From the NCBI GenBank assembly GCA_016213845.1, contig JACQZN010000107.1:1-33197 (forward strand): DNA of 33,197 nucleotides, given 5' to 3'. The position numbers and the translations under genes were made by a program. The notes below the pieces were generated by a model, which did not search any database, was not told where the DNA came from, and saw only the letters and a program-made list of their open reading frames with translations. This stretch comes from Candidatus Wallbacteria bacterium. GTDB taxonomy: Bacteria; Muiribacteriota; UBA6191; JACPRK01. This document shows positions 32,116 through 33,197 of this stretch, piece by piece (the stretch's first letter is position 1; the number at the start of each line of letters is the position of its first letter).

Positions 32116-33197
32116 ATGACCGAAGCATCTCCCGAGCCCCTGAAGCCGCCCGGCGCAGGCCTGGAAGGCGAGCGACAGGCAGCCCGAGCGCAGCGCCCGA
32201 GCTCGCCGGCCGCGTGGGGAGTCCTTCTGCTCTTCACCGTCTTCCTCTGGACCTCGCGCGATCATCCGCTCTTCCATCCGTACGAGGTGCTGTTCATGCC
32301 CGCGCCGGCCTGGCAGCTGGGGTACTTCGACCTTGGCCGGCAGAGCTGGCCCTGGGTCGTCGCCTTCCTCGCAGCGGCAGGAGCGGCCTGGCGGCTGACC
32401 AGGCGCAAGGCGAGTGAGGCCGGGGACGGCCGGCTGCGGTGGGCGCTCCTGTCGATCCTGCTCTTCACACTGGTGCCCGGCAGGCCGACGACGCTGCGCA
32501 GCATCTCGGCGCTGGCCGTGACGGCGATCTGGGCTCTCATGTTCGGCGCCGCGCTGCACGCGTCCGCCCGCGGGCCGGCCGTGCGGTTCGCGGGGAGGCT
32601 GGCCGAGCGCCTGGCATTTCCCTCGAGCGTCACCTTTGCCTTCGGGATCTGGGCGATCGCCTTCGCGGAGTGCGCCTTCGCGGCGCTCGCATGCTTGGAC
32701 GGACTTCCGCACGTCATCGACTCCACCGTCTACTTCTACCAGGCCAAGCTCCTGGCAGCAGGGCAGCTCGGCTTGGCGGTCCCGCCCGGGCTGGACGCCT
32801 ACCTGGCCCATCCGTTCATCGTCGCATCCGGCGGCCAGCACTTCCCGATGTACCCCATCGGTCACGCCCTGCTCCTGGCACCAGGCCACATGCTCGGCAC
32901 GCCCTGGGCGATGCCGGCCGCGCTCGTGGCGACGGCTCTCGTCCTGCTCTACCTGTGGCTTCGGGACGAAGCCGGGGAGTCGACCGCCCGGTTGGCGGCG
33001 ATCCTGGGGTTGGTTTCCCCGTTTCTCCTGGTCATGGGCGGAGACTTCATGTCCCATACCGGAGCCCTGGCCGCCTTCCAGCTCACGCTCTGGACCTATG
33101 GCCGTTCCCGGCGCGCGGCGACGGGAAGGCTGGCGTGGGCCCTGGCAGCGGGGGTAGCGCTCGGGTTCTTCGCGACGGTGCGGCCCCTCACCGCTTT
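32116..33197 (+). CDS. Polytopic membrane protein, GT-C-like, partial
   Basis: Open from ATG 32116 to the window end (360 codons seen), so the 3' part is missing. After a polar N-terminus of about 33 residues come many hydrophobic segments: AAWGVLLLFTVFLW, WPWVVAFLAAAGAAW, LRWALLSILLFTLV, ALAVTAIWALMFGAAL and others. The loop IDSTVYFYQAKLLAAGQL followed by HFPMYPIGHALLLAPG resembles the first large outside loop of ArnT/PMT-like GT-C glycosyltransferases, where an acidic residue near the start of such a loop is catalytic. The activity would be transfer of sugar from a lipid-linked donor at the outer face of the membrane. Family and donor are uncertain without the C-terminus. No clear Shine-Dalgarno site was found. 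Confidence 0.65.
   Translation, partial: MTEASPEPLKPPGAGLEGERQAARAQRPSSPAAWGVLLLFTVFLWTSRDHPLFHPYEVLFMPAPAWQLGYFDLGRQSWPWVVAFLAAAGAAWRLTRRKASEAGDGRLRWALLSILLFTLVPGRPTTLRSISALAVTAIWALMFGAALHASARGPAVRFAGRLAERLAFPSSVTFAFGIWAIAFAECAFAALACLDGLPHVIDSTVYFYQAKLLAAGQLGLAVPPGLDAYLAHPFIVASGGQHFPMYPIGHALLLAPGHMLGTPWAMPAALVATALVLLYLWLRDEAGESTARLAAILGLVSPFLLVMGGDFMSHTGALAAFQLTLWTYGRSRRAATGRLAWALAAGVALGFFATVRPLTA

Overview
The window is a GC-rich (roughly two-thirds G+C), densely coded bacterial chromosome segment. I infer a Gram-negative-type envelope from a lipoprotein, many Sec-type signal peptides and an outer-membrane-like protein. It has the futalosine route to menaquinone (mqnC), several Hanks-type Ser/Thr kinases and PP2C phosphatases, TPR proteins, a VIT/VWA protein and frequent TTG starts. 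This mix fits deep lineages such as Planctomycetota, Acidobacteriota or a candidate phylum, but the phylum cannot be fixed from sequence reading alone. I see no rRNA, tRNA, CRISPR array, transposase or phage gene.

Layout. 1-174: intergenic heptamer repeats. 238-3725 (+): two tandem secreted M48-like proteins, the first with a broken zinc motif (REMGH) and the second intact (HEMGH). 3913-7718 (-): a zinc-ribbon Ser/Thr kinase with a long activation-loop insert, an NrnA-like DHH phosphoesterase, and an orphan sugar-type ABC solute-binding lipoprotein with a good promoter. 7867-20118 (+): a four-gene, about 12.2 kb operon joined by 1- or 4-base stop/start overlaps. It encodes a VIT+VWA protein, a 2417-residue TPR protein, a DUF3352-like secreted protein and a secreted archaemetzincin-like HELGH protein. 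This is the best candidate for an undescribed system. 20058-20381 (-): a small unknown protein whose 3' end overlaps the protease gene. 20575-23562 (+): a membrane-anchored small protein, a second DHH phosphoesterase and a secreted TPR-like protein. 23593-25134 (-): a SprT-like/DUF2786 protein, separated from mqnC (25304-26419, +) by a 24-bp inverted repeat. 26478-27609 (+): an outer-membrane-like gene that runs abruptly into a THEP1-type NTPase lacking its P-loop. 27758-31737 (-): a phosphosignalling operon PP2C - TPR - Ser/Thr kinase - PP2C, driven by a perfect-consensus sigma70 promoter and a leader with a 12-bp RNA hairpin. 32116-end (+): a multi-pass membrane protein resembling GT-C glycosyltransferases, cut by the window end.

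Between genes there is a recurring non-coding theme: short degenerate arrays with a strict 7-nt period, different in sequence at each locus and often touching a stop codon. There is also a roughly 43-nt palindromic repeat present twice in opposite orientations. Together these suggest a genome with several families of small intergenic repeats.
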